A stretch of 64,000 nt of DNA, from contig NZ_JAAVLW010000005.1 in NCBI RefSeq assembly GCF_013114835.1, positions 372,001 to 436,000 on the forward strand. Reading direction: 5' to 3'. This document shows positions 37,663 through 48,001 of the stretch, piece by piece; position 1 is the first letter of the stretch; each line of letters starts with the position of its first letter. Source of the stretch: Bradyrhizobium archetypum. Its GTDB lineage: Bacteria; Pseudomonadota; Alphaproteobacteria; Rhizobiales; Xanthobacteraceae. The translations under genes were made by a program, and so were the position numbers. The notes beneath the pieces were generated by a model, which was not told where the DNA came from, did not search any database, and worked only from the letters and a program-made list of their open reading frames with translations.

Positions 37663-38732
37663 TGCGTGAGATCGAGATGACCGTTGTAGACCACGCGATG
37701 CTCGCCCGTTGCCGGGATTACTTCCCCGAGCAGGGCGACGGTCTCGCCGCTTTCGGTCAACACTGCCGTCACCTGCTCGACCGCATCCGGCTTGACGATG
37801 GCGACCATGCCGATGCCGCAATTGAAGGTGCGCAGCAATTCGAGTTCGGCGATGCCGCCCTGCTCCGCCAGCCATTTGAACACCGGCAGCACCGGCAGCC
37901 GCGCCAGGTCGATGCCGACGCCGAGATGTTTTGGCAGCACGCGGGGAATGTTGTCGGTGAAGCCGCCGCCGGTGATGTGGGCAAGGCCCTTGATCGCACC
38001 GGTCTCGCGAATCGCGCGCAGGCAGGATTTCACATAGAGCCGCGTCGGCATCAGCAGCGCGCCGCCCAGCGTCATGACCGGGGAGAAAGGCGCCGGCGCG
38101 TCGAACGCCACGCGGGATTGTTCGACGATCTTGCGGACCAGCGAGAAGCCGTTGGAATGAACGCCTGATGAAGCGAGCCCGATCACGGCATCGCCCACGG
38201 CAATGTCCGCGCTCGGCAACAGCGTGCCGCGCTCGGCAGCCCCGACCGCAAAACCCGCAAGATCGTAGTCGCCGTCCTTATAGAGGCCTGGCATTTCCGC
38301 CGTCTCGCCGCCGATCAGGACGCAACCGGATTCGCGGCACCCCTCGGCTACGCCGGCCACGATGGCCGCCGCGGCCTCGGGATCGAGTTTGCCGCAGGCG
38401 AAATAATCGAGGAAGAACAACGGTTCCGCACCCTGCACGACGAGATCGTTGACCGACATCGCCACCAGGTCGATACCGATGCCGCCATGCAGGCCAGTCT
38501 CGATCGCGATCTTGACCTTGGTGCCGACGCCATCGGTCGCCGCCACCAGCACCGGGTCCTTGAAACCGGCCGCCTTGAGGTCGAACAGGCCGCCAAACCC
38601 GCCGATTTCGGCGTCGGCGCCGGCCCGGGCGGTGGCGCGGACCATCGGCTTGATCAAATCGACCAGGCGGTTGCCCGCATCGATATCGACGCCCGAATCC
38701 GCGTAAGTGAGCCCGTTTTTGCGGTCGTTCAT
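37659..38732 (-). CDS. purM: phosphoribosylformylglycinamidine cyclo-ligase (AIR synthetase)
   Basis: The 357-residue enzyme closes the imidazole ring in purine synthesis using ATP. The N-terminus has [16 protein letters not shown], then [19 protein letters not shown], and the conserved [11 protein letters not shown] and [13 protein letters not shown] loops. Length is normal. The start at 38732 ([12 protein letters not shown]) fits the family. It diverges from the pgsA-like gene 150 bases away. Confidence 0.97.
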   Translation of the reverse strand: MNDRKNGLTYADSGVDIDAGNRLVDLIKPMVRATARAGADAEIGGFGGLFDLKAAGFKDPVLVAATDGVGTKVKIAIETGLHGGIGIDLVAMSVNDLVVQGAEPLFFLDYFACGKLDPEAAAAIVAGVAEGCRESGCVLIGGETAEMPGLYKDGDYDLAGFAVGAAERGTLLPSADIAVGDAVIGLASSGVHSNGFSLVRKIVEQSRVAFDAPAPFSPVMTLGGALLMPTRLYVKSCLRAIRETGAIKGLAHITGGGFTDNIPRVLPKHLGVGIDLARLPVLPVFKWLAEQGGIAELELLRTFNCGIGMVAIVKPDAVEQVTAVLTESGETVALLGEVIPATGEHRVVYNGHLDLTQ

Positions 38733-38882
38733 GCCCAAATTCCAGTATGATGACGGCTGGTTACGAGGAATTCGGCGATCCTGCAATGGCTCGCAAGCGC
38801 TTGGCGCATATACTATGTAGATAAGAACCGGCTGAAACCCGCCAGAGGCCGGATCGAGGCCGGGAGCCGGGAAGCGACCGAG

Positions 38883-39425
38883 TTGAGTATTCCAAACATC
38901 ATTACGCTGGGCCGCATTATTCTGGTGCCGGTCATCGTCTGGGCGATCGTTTCCAGCCAGATGGAAATCGCCTTTGCGATCTTCGTCGTTGCCGGGGTGA
39001 GCGACGCCGTCGACGGCTTTCTCGCCAAGCGCTTCAACATGTCGAGTGAGCTGGGTGCCCTGCTCGACCCGCTCGCCGACAAGGCGCTCTTGGTTTCGAT
39101 CTTCGTGGCGCTCGGCATCTGGGGTGCGATGCCGCGCTGGCTTGTCATCCTCGTGGTGTCGCGCGACATCATGATCGTCACGGCGGTGATCGTATCATGG
39201 CTGTTCGACAAGCCCATTCCGATGAAACCGTTGATGGTCTCGAAGCTCAACACGGTGGCGCAGGTGGCGTTTGCGGCGCTGGTGCTGGCTTCGCTCGGTT
39301 TCAATTTCAAGCCGGCACCTTATGACGTGATCCTGATGGGATTCGTAACGGTCTTTACTTTGGTTTCCGTCTCGCTCTATCTCGTCGAGTGGGTGCGGCA
39401 CATGAGCACGATCGAAGCGCGCTAG
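38883..39425 (+). CDS. CDP-alcohol phosphatidyltransferase (PgsA/cardiolipin synthase-like)
   Basis: A 180-residue inner-membrane enzyme with about six helices. The CDP-alcohol motif is complete: Asp41, Asp44-Gly45, then Gly58, Asp62 and Asp66 in [12 protein letters not shown] and [12 protein letters not shown]. The Arg of the consensus D-x2-DG-x2-AR is Lys49. It transfers a phosphatidyl group to an alcohol such as glycerol-3-phosphate or phosphatidylglycerol. The start is TTG at 38883. A T-rich segment, without a hairpin, follows its stop. It probably shares a transcript with hdaA. Confidence 0.87.
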   Translation: MSIPNIITLGRIILVPVIVWAIVSSQMEIAFAIFVVAGVSDAVDGFLAKRFNMSSELGALLDPLADKALLVSIFVALGIWGAMPRWLVILVVSRDIMIVTAVIVSWLFDKPIPMKPLMVSKLNTVAQVAFAALVLASLGFNFKPAPYDVILMGFVTVFTLVSVSLYLVEWVRHMSTIEAR

Positions 39426-39526
39426 AATTTTCTTTTATTTTTTTGTTGCGTTTTCCTGAAGCGAACCGGTGGCCATTTCGCTTGAAAACGCTATGAAAGC
39501 CGTGGAATCCCGGCCTGGAGACTTGC

Positions 39527-40204
39527 GTGGCAGTTCGCGTTCAACCTCGTCAGCTTGCCTTTGCGCTGCCCCATGCGGAGAGCCTGACCCGCGACAATTT
39601 CCTGGAAGGGCCGGCCAATCAAGCCGCGCTCTCGCTGATCGAAAGCTGGCCGGACTGGCCGAACCGCATCATGCTGCTGGTAGGACCGGAGGGCTCCGGC
39701 AAGAGCCATCTCGCCGCGATCTGGGCCGAACAGGCGGGCGCGCGCTCGACATCGGCGCATGCGCTTAATCCCGCTGCCGTGCCCGGCGCGCTCGCCACCG
39801 GCGCACTTGTGGTCGAGGACCTCAAGCCTGGCGATTTCGATGAGCGCGCGCTGTTTCATCTCCTGAATCTGGCACGGGAGGATGCGGCCTACATTCTGAT
39901 CACGGCGCGCGTTCCGCCATCGGCCTACGAGATCGAGCTACGCGATCTCCGCTCCCGGCTGCGCGCCCTGCCCATGGTGTCGCTGTCACCGCCCGACGAT
40001 CTCTTGTTCCGCGGCCTGATCGTCAAGTTCTGCGCGGACCGCCAGTTGAGCATCGACGAGACGGTGGTGAGCTACCTGGCGACCCGGATCGAGCGCTCCT
40101 ATGCCGCCGCCCGCCAGGCGGTCGAGCTTCTGGATACCGAGGCGCTGCGCCTCGGCCGGCCGGTGACCCGGGCGCTGGCTGCGGAACTCCTGCGCAACGT
40201 CTGA
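39527..40204 (+). CDS. hdaA: DnaA-related regulatory protein Hda/HdaA
   Basis: The 225-residue AAA+ protein resembles DnaA domain III and promotes hydrolysis of DnaA-ATP after initiation. Walker A is GPEGSGKS (residues 53-60). The N-terminal QLAFALP (9-15) matches the Hda clamp-binding motif that docks on the DNA polymerase beta clamp. Sensor motifs lie at LITARVPP and RSLRALP-like region (DLRSRLRALPMV). The start is GTG at 39527 with GGAG upstream. It lies between the pgsA-like gene and ppk in the same direction. Confidence 0.92.
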   Translation: MAVRVQPRQLAFALPHAESLTRDNFLEGPANQAALSLIESWPDWPNRIMLLVGPEGSGKSHLAAIWAEQAGARSTSAHALNPAAVPGALATGALVVEDLKPGDFDERALFHLLNLAREDAAYILITARVPPSAYEIELRDLRSRLRALPMVSLSPPDDLLFRGLIVKFCADRQLSIDETVVSYLATRIERSYAAARQAVELLDTEALRLGRPVTRALAAELLRNV

Positions 40205-40257
40205 CCGGCAGGACGTGGCCTCCTGCCACCTTGACGGCGGCTGCGGGCGGAACATCA

Positions 40258-40275
40258 ATGTCATTGAAACGTCAT
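40258..40275 (+). promoter_or_regulatory. Pho-box-like direct repeat upstream of ppk
   Basis: ATGTCAT (40258-40264), four bases TGAA, and ACGTCAT (40269-40275) reproduce the 7-4-7 layout of the PhoB box with CTGTCAT repeats, with three mismatches over the 14 repeat bases. It ends 56 bases before the ppk ATG. TATCAC at 40281-40286 could be the -10. Phosphate control of ppk would fit; this is inference from sequence. Confidence 0.55.
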
Positions 40276-40331
40276 CGGCGTATCACATGGTGTGGGTCGC
40301 ATCCCCTTAAAATCGACCTGCCTCGCCCGAG

Positions 40332-42554
40332 ATGGATCAAAGCTTTATGGAATTGGCACAAGCTGTTGAAATAAAAGAAAAAGAACCGATTGCCGAGGCT
40401 CCGTCCACGATTGCCACGAGCCCCGAGCGCTTCATCAACCGCGAGCTATCTTGGCTGCATTTCAACCGCCGTGTGCTCGAGGAATCGGTCAATCCCGGCC
40501 ATCCCGTGCTCGAACGGGTTCGATTCCTGTCGATTTCCGCCAATAACCTTGACGAATTCTTCATGGTACGCGTCGCCGGTATCAAGGCGCAGGTCCGTGA
40601 AGGCATCGCCGAACGCAGCCCGGACGGCCTGACGCCGGCCGAGCAGCTTACGCTTATCAACAGGACGGTCTCGGAGCTCGCCTCGGACCAGCAGGCGATC
40701 TGGCGCGATCTGCGTACCACCCTGTCGGACGCAGGCATCAAGCTGGTCGACGGCCACGACTTCACCAAGGCGGAGCGGAGCTGGCTCGAGGATCATTTCC
40801 TCCACAACATCTTCCCGCTGCTGACGCCGCTGGCGATCGATCCTGCGCACCCCTTCCCGTTCATCCCGAGCCTCGGCTTCACCATCGCCCTGCAATTGTC
40901 GCGAACCTCCGACGGCAAGGCAATGAACGCGCTGATCCGCATGCCCGGCAAGATCGACCGTTTCATCCGCATGCCCGCCGGCAAGGACGGCACGGTGCAT
41001 CTGATCCCGCTGGAGCAGGCGACCGGCCTGTTCATCGGCCGTCTGTTCCCCGGCTACACGGTGAAGGGCCAGGGCGCCTTCCGCATCATCAGGGACTCTG
41101 AACTCGAAATCGAGGAAGAGGCCGAAGATCTGGTTCGCCTGTTCGAGACCGCGCTGAAGCGGCGCCGGCGCGGTTCGGTGATCCGGCTCGAGATGGAAGA
41201 CAAGATGCCGGAAGCGCTGTGCGGCTTCGTACGGCAGGCGCTTTCGGCGGCCGACGACGAGGTGTTTCTGGTCGATGGCGTGCTGGCGATGAACGAGCTC
41301 TCGCAGCTCACCCGGCTCGACCGGCCCGACCTCGAATTCATGCCCTATGTGCCACGCCATCCCGAGCGGGTGCGCGACCATGGCGGCGACATCTTTGCCG
41401 CGATCCGGCAAAAGGACCTCATCGTTCATCACCCCTACGAATCCTTCGACGTCGTCGTGCAATTCCTGCAGCAGGCGGCCCGCGATCCTGATGTCGTCGC
41501 CATCAAGCAGACGCTGTACCGCACCTCGAACAACTCGCCGATCGTGCGCGCATTGGCCGAGGCGGCGGAAGCCGGCAAATCGGTGACCGCGCTGATCGAA
41601 TTGAAGGCGCGGTTCGACGAGGAAGCCAATATCCGCTGGGCGCGCGATCTCGAACGCGCTGGCGTGCAGGTCGTGTACGGCTTTCTCGAACTGAAAACGC
41701 ACGCCAAGCTGTCGATGGTGGTGCGGCGCGAAGGCGGCAGCCTGACGACCTATGTTCACACCGGCACCGGCAATTATCATCCGGTCACCGCGCGCATCTA
41801 TACCGATCTTTCCTATTTCACTTCGGACCCGATCATCGGCCGCGATGCGGCGCGGGTGTTCAACTACATCACCGGCTATGCTGAACCCAGCGACATCGAG
41901 CGCATGGCGGTGTCGCCGTTGACGCTACGCAAGCGCATCATCGAACACATCAGGGGCGAGACCAATCACGCAAGGCACGGCAAGCCAGGCGCGATCTGGA
42001 TGAAGATGAATTCGCTGGTCGACCCCGACATCATCGACGCGTTGTACGAGGCTTCCCAAGCCGGCGTGTCCATCGAACTGGTGGTGCGCGGCATCTGCTG
42101 CCTGCGGCCCGGCCTGCCCGGGTTATCAGACAATATCCGCGTCAAATCGGTGATCGGCCGCTTCCTTGAGCATGGCCGAATCTACTGCTTTGGTATGGGG
42201 CAAGGCCTCCCAGGCCCGAAGGCGGCTGTGTATATCTCGTCCGCCGACATGATGCCGCGAAACCTCGACCGCCGGGTCGAAGTCCTCTGTCCATTGCAAA
42301 ATCCCACGGTACATCAGCAGGTTCTCGAACAGATCATGGTCGCGAACCTGAAGGATACCGAGCAGAGCTGGCAGTTATTGCCGGACGGGTCGTCAACGCG
42401 TATGAAGGCCGCGAAAGGCGAAGAGCCGTTCAATCTGCACAACTATTTCATGACGAATCCGAGCCTGTCTGGACGTGGAAAGTCTCTCAAGGAATCTTCG
42501 CCGCGCCGCCTCACGCGCCGTAACGAGCGTCAGCATCAGCCATCGTCATCATGA
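40332..42554 (+). CDS. ppk1: polyphosphate kinase 1
   Basis: The 740-residue enzyme makes polyphosphate from ATP at the membrane. It opens with [19 protein letters not shown] and contains [14 protein letters not shown]. The autophosphorylated His is in [11 protein letters not shown], and the second active-site His lies in [20 protein letters not shown] (shown as HTGTGNYHP). Four PPK1 domains in the normal order and length are apparent. ATG at 40332 follows a GA-rich segment; ATG at 40347 is also possible. ppx starts 12 bases after its stop, so the two are cotranscribed. Confidence 0.97.
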   Translation: MDQSFMELAQAVEIKEKEPIAEAPSTIATSPERFINRELSWLHFNRRVLEESVNPGHPVLERVRFLSISANNLDEFFMVRVAGIKAQVREGIAERSPDGLTPAEQLTLINRTVSELASDQQAIWRDLRTTLSDAGIKLVDGHDFTKAERSWLEDHFLHNIFPLLTPLAIDPAHPFPFIPSLGFTIALQLSRTSDGKAMNALIRMPGKIDRFIRMPAGKDGTVHLIPLEQATGLFIGRLFPGYTVKGQGAFRIIRDSELEIEEEAEDLVRLFETALKRRRRGSVIRLEMEDKMPEALCGFVRQALSAADDEVFLVDGVLAMNELSQLTRLDRPDLEFMPYVPRHPERVRDHGGDIFAAIRQKDLIVHHPYESFDVVVQFLQQAARDPDVVAIKQTLYRTSNNSPIVRALAEAAEAGKSVTALIELKARFDEEANIRWARDLERAGVQVVYGFLELKTHAKLSMVVRREGGSLTTYVHTGTGNYHPVTARIYTDLSYFTSDPIIGRDAARVFNYITGYAEPSDIERMAVSPLTLRKRIIEHIRGETNHARHGKPGAIWMKMNSLVDPDIIDALYEASQAGVSIELVVRGICCLRPGLPGLSDNIRVKSVIGRFLEHGRIYCFGMGQGLPGPKAAVYISSADMMPRNLDRRVEVLCPLQNPTVHQQVLEQIMVANLKDTEQSWQLLPDGSSTRMKAAKGEEPFNLHNYFMTNPSLSGRGKSLKESSPRRLTRRNERQHQPSSS

Positions 42555-42566
42555 GGGAGCACCGCT

Positions 42567-44069
42567 GTGAAGCGGCCGCGCAAGCGCGCTTCCAGCGTCG
42601 CCGTCATCGACATCGGTTCGAACTCGGTTCGTCTCGTTGTTTATGAAACGATGGCGCGCAGCCTCGTCACCATCTTCAACGAAAAAGCGTTGTGTGGGCT
42701 CGGCCGCGAGGTGCAGAGCACCGGCCTTCTAGCCGAGGACGCGGTCACCAAAGCGCTGACGGCGCTACGGCGGTTCCGGGCGCTGTGCCGCATCCAGCAG
42801 GTGGGGCGCGTCTTCGCCATCGCCACCGCCGCGTGCCGCGACGCCAAGAACGGTCCCGACTTCATCGCCAAGGCGGAGCGCATCTGCGGCGCGCGCATTC
42901 AAATCCTGTCCGGACCGCGCGAGGCAAAACTTTCCGCGCTCGGTGTCGTCTCCGGCATCCACAATCCCGATGGCATTGTTGGCGATCTCGGCGGCGGTTC
43001 GCTCGAACTGATCGACGTGCAGAAGAACCGGGTCCTCAGCGGCGTCACGCTGCCGTTGGGAAGCCTGGCGCTGCAGGATCTCTCGGACAAATCCTTGAAG
43101 CGCGCCGAGCGCATCGTTCGCGACGACCTGTCCGACGTCGCCCAGCTCAAGGCTGGTCAAGGCCGCACCTTCTACGCCGTCGGCGGTACCTGGCGCGCAC
43201 TGGCGCGCATCCATATCGTGCAGAGCGGCTATCCGCTGCGCGTGATGCACGGCTATTCGATACCCGCCGCCGACGCACTCGATTTTGCGAGGCGCCTGCG
43301 CCGGCTGGCGGCCGCCAACATGCTCGCCGATATCGAAGTGGTCGCGGATGCACGGCGGCCGCTGCTGACCTATGCGGCGCTGGTGCTCGAATACATCATC
43401 CGCGTCGGTCAGCCGAAGACGATCGTGTTCTCGACCTTCGGCGTTCGCGAAGGCCTGCTCTACGAGATGTTGCCGACGCAGGAGCGCGCCAAGGACGGCT
43501 TTATCTGCGCCGCGCAGACCCTGAACGGGCTATTGTCGCGCTCAGCACGCCACGCCGAAGAGCTGGTCGCATGGACCGACCGGCTGGTGCGAGTGGTCAA
43601 GCTGCGCGAAACCGACGAAGATCGAAGGCTGCGCCATGCCGCCTGCCTGCTCTCAGATATCGGCTGGCGGGTGCATCCCGACCACCGCGGCGAGGAAACG
43701 CTGAGCCTGATCACCAACGGCAATTTCGGCTCGATCAGCCATCAGGGCCGCGCATTTGTCGCGCTGTCGGTGTTCTATCGCTATGCGGGCCTGAGCGAGG
43801 AAAACGAACCGCCGGAGCACATCCGCCAGTTGATCCCGCCGGCGATGGACGAGCGCGCCCGTCTTCTCGGCGCGGCCTTCCGTGTCGCACATCTGATCTC
43901 GGCGGCGCGGACCGGCGTGTTGCCGGCGACGCATTTCCGCACCCAGGGCCGCAAGCTGATGCTGGTGTTCGAGCACCGCATGGTCGATCTGGTGGCTGAC
44001 CGCGTCGGCAGCCGTTTCAAGCAACTGGCGCGGCTCGTCGGCCGCGCCGGCTCGATCGTGCGAAGCTGA
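42567..44069 (+). CDS. ppx: exopolyphosphatase, Ppx/GppA family
   Basis: The 500-residue protein removes terminal phosphates from polyphosphate, or converts pppGpp to ppGpp. The actin-like ATPase motifs are VIDIGSNSVRLVVYE at about 13-27 and GDLGGGSLELIDV at about 139-151. A C-terminal HD-like helical region follows (LSDIGWRVHPDHRGEE at about 368-383). It directly follows ppk, giving an operon that can both make and degrade polyphosphate. GTG 42567 is the start, preceded by GGGAG. Confidence 0.95.
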   Translation: MKRPRKRASSVAVIDIGSNSVRLVVYETMARSLVTIFNEKALCGLGREVQSTGLLAEDAVTKALTALRRFRALCRIQQVGRVFAIATAACRDAKNGPDFIAKAERICGARIQILSGPREAKLSALGVVSGIHNPDGIVGDLGGGSLELIDVQKNRVLSGVTLPLGSLALQDLSDKSLKRAERIVRDDLSDVAQLKAGQGRTFYAVGGTWRALARIHIVQSGYPLRVMHGYSIPAADALDFARRLRRLAAANMLADIEVVADARRPLLTYAALVLEYIIRVGQPKTIVFSTFGVREGLLYEMLPTQERAKDGFICAAQTLNGLLSRSARHAEELVAWTDRLVRVVKLRETDEDRRLRHAACLLSDIGWRVHPDHRGEETLSLITNGNFGSISHQGRAFVALSVFYRYAGLSEENEPPEHIRQLIPPAMDERARLLGAAFRVAHLISAARTGVLPATHFRTQGRKLMLVFEHRMVDLVADRVGSRFKQLARLVGRAGSIVRS

Positions 44070-44087
44070 CCCGCGCAAGCGCGCACG

Positions 44088-45041
44088 CTACAGCCCCCGT
44101 ACGAACGCTTCGAGGGCCGCGTTGGTCTCGTCTGGCGCTTCCTGCTGCACCCAATGTCCGATCCCGGAGACAATGGTGGAGCCGCGGAAATCGGCGCAGG
44201 CGATTCCGGGCTCGGCGTAAAGGTCCACACCTGGAACGAAGGCGCGTACGGGGTCGCGTTCACCGGCGATGAAGGCCGATGGCTGCATAATGCCGCGTCC
44301 GCTCAATTCAGCCAGATCGGCGAAATCGAGGGTCTGCGCGCGGTAGCGGTTGAGCGGGCCGCGAAAGCCGCTGGCCCTGAAGGCATCGACATAGACGGCC
44401 AGATCGCTCTCGTTCATCCAGTCCGGAAACGGCTGCGGGTCAACGAGCCCGTCCAATAGCCTTGCCTCCGGCGGCTTTGGCTCGAGCCATTTGTTGTGGG
44501 GCGCCGCCCCGGACAGCGCGAAGTATATTTTACGGAGAGCACCAGCGATGTCCGACTCCAGTTCAGCCTCCGCCACGCCCTCTTGCTGGAAGTAGATCTG
44601 ATAGAAGAAGCGCCCCTTGTAGACCGACCGCGCGAGCTCGATGAAGGGTACGGGTCCACGCGGGCGGAACGGCACGCTCAGACCGGCCACTGCCCTGATC
44701 TCGTCGGGGTGAAGCAGCGCTGTGTGCCACACGATCGGCGCGCCCCAGTCGTGGCCAAAAAGAACGGCCGGGCCACCTCCAATATGTTTGATCACGGCAA
44801 CGACGTCCGATGCGAGATGACGCAGCGTATAGGCCGCGATTTCTCTTGGCTTCGAGCTTCGCCCGTAGCCGCGCACGTCGAGCGCGGCTACCCGAAAGCC
44901 CCGTGCGGCGAAGTGCGCGATCTGGTGCCGCCAGGAGTACCAGAGCTCCGGGAAACCATGGACGCAGACAATCAACGGACCTGAGCCGCTGACCGCCACA
45001 CTGAGTTCCGTCGCTCCGTTTCGGACAGTGAAAAAGTCCAT
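44088..45041 (-). CDS. alpha/beta hydrolase, epoxide hydrolase-like
   Basis: The 317-residue protein has HGFPE (residues 28-32, oxyanion motif), nucleophile Asp98 in LFGHDWGAPIVW and the late GHWVQQE motif with the catalytic His. HGxP, an Asp nucleophile and two cap-domain Tyr candidates (FYQIYF) fit epoxide hydrolases; haloacetate or haloalkane dehalogenase activity is the main alternative. ATG at 45041 is preferred because GGGGG lies upstream; an ATG at 45056 lacks a site. It follows the FAD oxidoreductase gene by about 20 bases, so they are probably cotranscribed. Confidence 0.87.
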   Translation of the reverse strand: MDFFTVRNGATELSVAVSGSGPLIVCVHGFPELWYSWRHQIAHFAARGFRVAALDVRGYGRSSKPREIAAYTLRHLASDVVAVIKHIGGGPAVLFGHDWGAPIVWHTALLHPDEIRAVAGLSVPFRPRGPVPFIELARSVYKGRFFYQIYFQQEGVAEAELESDIAGALRKIYFALSGAAPHNKWLEPKPPEARLLDGLVDPQPFPDWMNESDLAVYVDAFRASGFRGPLNRYRAQTLDFADLAELSGRGIMQPSAFIAGERDPVRAFVPGVDLYAEPGIACADFRGSTIVSGIGHWVQQEAPDETNAALEAFVRGL

Positions 45042-45062
45042 CGCGCCCCCCTGCATGATCGA

Positions 45063-46388
45063 TCATATCAGTGACATTACGCGTGCCGCCAGCATCGGCT
45101 CGCGCAGCGCGGCTTGCGGCTTGACCAGCTGCGAGACTTCCACCGTCAGCCGATGCACCTCGGGATCCTGCGCGGCGAGCCTGGTCAAGGCCATGCCGTA
45201 TTGCAGGCGCTGCGCGAGATCGTCCGGCCGAACACCGCGCGTGGCCGGGTAGACGAAGTCGGTAACGGCAACGCCCCACGGCGTCGCGATGGTGTCCTGG
45301 ATGGCAGCGAAGAATTCACGCGCCAGGCGCTCCATGGGGACGTCTTTCGCCAACAACCGGTCCAAGATCACCGCTTCCTGCGCCGCCACTCTCATGCCCT
45401 GGCCGAAGACCGGATTGAAGCGGCAGAGCGCGTCGCCTGTCACGAGCAGGCCCGCGGGGAAAGTTTCAAGGCGCTCGAAATGTCGCCGTATGCTGCAAGG
45501 CATTTGGTAGCGAACGATATCAGTTAGCGGTCGCGCGTCGCTCACCGCATCATGGATGGTCGGGGTGCGCAGGCTCCTGACGAAGTCCATGAATCCGGCG
45601 CGGTCGCCCGGAGGCACATCGCCATGATTGCCTCCGATGGAAAGCAGCCACCGCCGCTTCTCGATCGGAAACAGGAACGCCCCGCGGCTGCTGGCGGGCG
45701 CCGACGGCAGCACGATATTGCCCAGCCAACCTTCGTTGTGATCGAGCGGCCGCTCGACGATCGTGCTCGCATACGCCTGATCAATGCCGATCTCGGTTTC
45801 TTCGGGCTTCTGCAGAGAAAGCTCTTCGAGCAGTTGCAGCGTCAGGCCACAGCGGCCGGAGGCTTCGACAACGAGATCGGCATCCAGGGTTGCACAACGA
45901 CCATCCTCGTCATCATAACGGACCGCCCTGATCCGCTTGGCATCGCGCGATGCGACAAGTGCGGTAACGCGCGAGCGCACGCAAATCGTGACGTTCGGCG
46001 TCTTTTGGACGCGTCGTCGCGTCAAGGTCTCAAGCAGTGGGCGCGACATGCAGAAAATATCGAAGCCGAGATCGCGAATGGGGAATGGATCGAAACCCGG
46101 GCGCTCCAGCCTGATATCCTTCCCGGTGCGGATCTTCACGGCGCCCGCTTCCGCCAGATCGTTTTCGAATCCCGGAAACAGGTTCTGCAGGGCCTGCAGC
46201 CCGCCCGCGAGCAGCATGTGCGCATGCTGGCATTGCGGCGTGCCGCTTCGCGGTGCGGCCTCGGCGGGAAGCACGTCGCGCTCGAGAACGGTGACTTTCC
46301 CGAAATGCCGGGAGATCGCCTGAGCGGCCGTAAGGCCGGCCATGCCGGCACCAATGACCACCGCGTGACTTTTTGCAAGATCTGGCAC
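45063..46388 (-). CDS. FAD-dependent monooxygenase-like oxidoreductase
   Basis: The 441-residue protein has the dinucleotide motif VVIGAGMAGLTAAQ (10-23) and the second FAD motif VTGDALCRFNPVFGQGMRVAAQEA (shown as GDALCRFNPVFGQG). It resembles the PHBH/geranylgeranyl reductase group with a short C-terminal region. Hydroxylation or epoxidation of a hydrophobic substrate is likely. Paired with the adjacent epoxide-hydrolase-like protein it could form an epoxidation-hydrolysis step; this is only inferred. Confidence 0.85.
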   Translation of the reverse strand: MPDLAKSHAVVIGAGMAGLTAAQAISRHFGKVTVLERDVLPAEAAPRSGTPQCQHAHMLLAGGLQALQNLFPGFENDLAEAGAVKIRTGKDIRLERPGFDPFPIRDLGFDIFCMSRPLLETLTRRRVQKTPNVTICVRSRVTALVASRDAKRIRAVRYDDEDGRCATLDADLVVEASGRCGLTLQLLEELSLQKPEETEIGIDQAYASTIVERPLDHNEGWLGNIVLPSAPASSRGAFLFPIEKRRWLLSIGGNHGDVPPGDRAGFMDFVRSLRTPTIHDAVSDARPLTDIVRYQMPCSIRRHFERLETFPAGLLVTGDALCRFNPVFGQGMRVAAQEAVILDRLLAKDVPMERLAREFFAAIQDTIATPWGVAVTDFVYPATRGVRPDDLAQRLQYGMALTRLAAQDPEVHRLTVEVSQLVKPQAALREPMLAARVMSLI

Positions 46389-46576
46389 GTGCTCCTCCTG
46401 GAAGGGAGTATGGATGATCGGAGTGGATCCGCGGCGGACCGTACGCCCGACGCAGCGGCTTCAGATAGGACCGAGCCTATCCGATCTCTTTTGTGGCCAT
46501 GGTGAAAGGCATCACAATTGAGGGTGCCGGCATCGCATCAAGGGTTTGGCTCCCAGGGTGAGCGCACAACGCGCGA

Positions 46577-48001
46577 CTACTTCTTCTTTGGTGTCAGCCA
46601 GTCCTCGTCTTCCAGGGACGGCGCCTGCTTTTGCTGCTCCAGGATTTTCTTGTACTCATCCGGGATGACTTGACTGCGAGATGCCTCGTGCAGCGTCTGC
46701 GGGAACCAGGTCGCAATACCGGGGAAGGCGATCATCAGCCCAACACAGATCACCTGCAGGATCATGAACTGGAACATGCCGGCGTAAATCGTCGCGAGAC
46801 TCCAGCCCTTCACCACCTGCTTGAGATAGTAGGCGGACATCGCGACCGGTGGCGACAGAAAGGCGGTCTGCAGCACGACCGCAACCAACGCTCCGAACCA
46901 GATGAGGTCGATGCTCAACCCCTTCACGACGGGATAGAAGATCGGCAGGAACACCAGGATGATGGCTGGCCACTCAAACGGCCAACCCAGCAGGAAAATG
47001 AGAAAGAGCACGACAATCAGCATAAGGCTGGGTGGCAACTGGAGACCGAGCATCGTGTCGGTGATCCAGTTTGCCGAACCGAGGCGGGCGAACACCGCAC
47101 CGAAAATGTTCGACGTGACCGCCAGCAGCAGGACCATGCTCGAGGTCGCCATCGTCGAGGTCAGCGCGCGCTGCAGTCCGCTGAGCGAGAACCTGCCATA
47201 AACGATCGCCAGCATCAGCGCGCCGACGCTGCCTATGCCGGCGGCCTCCGTCGGCGTCGCAAGCCCCCCGATGATCGAGCCGAGCGTCGCCGTGATGAGC
47301 CCGAGCAGAGGCAGCGTGCCGACGATCACCTCGCGCGCGATGTACGGCGCCGAGTAAATCCGCTCGTCCTTTGGCACCGGTGGCCCTAGTTTGGGGTTCA
47401 TGAAGGCACGGCCCATCAAATAGGCAATGTAGATGCCGGCCAGCAGGAAGCCCGGCCCAAAGGCTGCAGCATAGAGATCGGCGACGGACACCCCGAGCAC
47501 CGGCCCCATCACGATCAGCATGACCGATGGAGGAATGAGAATTCCGAGCGTGCCGCCCGCCGTGATGGTGCCCGCTGAAAGCTTGGGGTCATAACCCGCT
47601 TTCGTCATGATCGGCGAGGCCATGATGCCAAGGACGGTGACGGCTGCTCCGACGATGCCCGTCGCCATCGCGAACACGGTCGAGGTCAGGATGACGACGA
47701 GGAAGAGTGCACCGCGCACCGGCGCAAGCAGCATGCGGAACGCCGTAAACAGGCGCTCCATGAGTCCCGCCTGCTCGGTGATGAAGCCCATGAAAATGAA
47801 CAGCGGCACGGCGGCCAGCAGTTCCTCCTTCATCATGCCGATGGTCTGGAAGTAGCCTAGTTCGAAGACCGTTGAGCCCATGCCCCAGTAGCCGAACGAA
47901 AAGGCGAGAAACAGCAACGTGAACGAGATCGGCACGCCGATGAAGATCGCTCCAAGCAGGACCAGAAGCATGATGATGCCGATGAGCGCTTCCGCGGTCA
48001 T
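46577..48001 (-). CDS. dctM: TRAP transporter large permease (DctM), system 2
   Basis: A 474-residue permease with about 12 helices: MLLVLLGAIFIGVPISFTLLF at the start, GGTLGILIPPSVMLIVMGP in the middle, and LGWPFEWPAIILVFLP and LSPPVAMSAYYLKQVVKGW near the end. The cytoplasmic tail (EQQKQAPSLEDEDWLTPKKK) is more charged than in system 1. ATG at 48001 overlaps the dctQ stop by four bases; the longer frame up to 48469 only overlaps dctQ in another frame. It is clearly homologous to the DctM at 19967-21385. Confidence 0.93.
   Translation of the reverse strand: MTAEALIGIIMLLVLLGAIFIGVPISFTLLFLAFSFGYWGMGSTVFELGYFQTIGMMKEELLAAVPLFIFMGFITEQAGLMERLFTAFRMLLAPVRGALFLVVILTSTVFAMATGIVGAAVTVLGIMASPIMTKAGYDPKLSAGTITAGGTLGILIPPSVMLIVMGPVLGVSVADLYAAAFGPGFLLAGIYIAYLMGRAFMNPKLGPPVPKDERIYSAPYIAREVIVGTLPLLGLITATLGSIIGGLATPTEAAGIGSVGALMLAIVYGRFSLSGLQRALTSTMATSSMVLLLAVTSNIFGAVFARLGSANWITDTMLGLQLPPSLMLIVVLFLIFLLGWPFEWPAIILVFLPIFYPVVKGLSIDLIWFGALVAVVLQTAFLSPPVAMSAYYLKQVVKGWSLATIYAGMFQFMILQVICVGLMIAFPGIATWFPQTLHEASRSQVIPDEYKKILEQQKQAPSLEDEDWLTPKKK

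Noticed and set aside
40446-41780. 444-residue open frame opposite ppk
   Set aside because: It is antisense to the firmly identified ppk and shows no domain.
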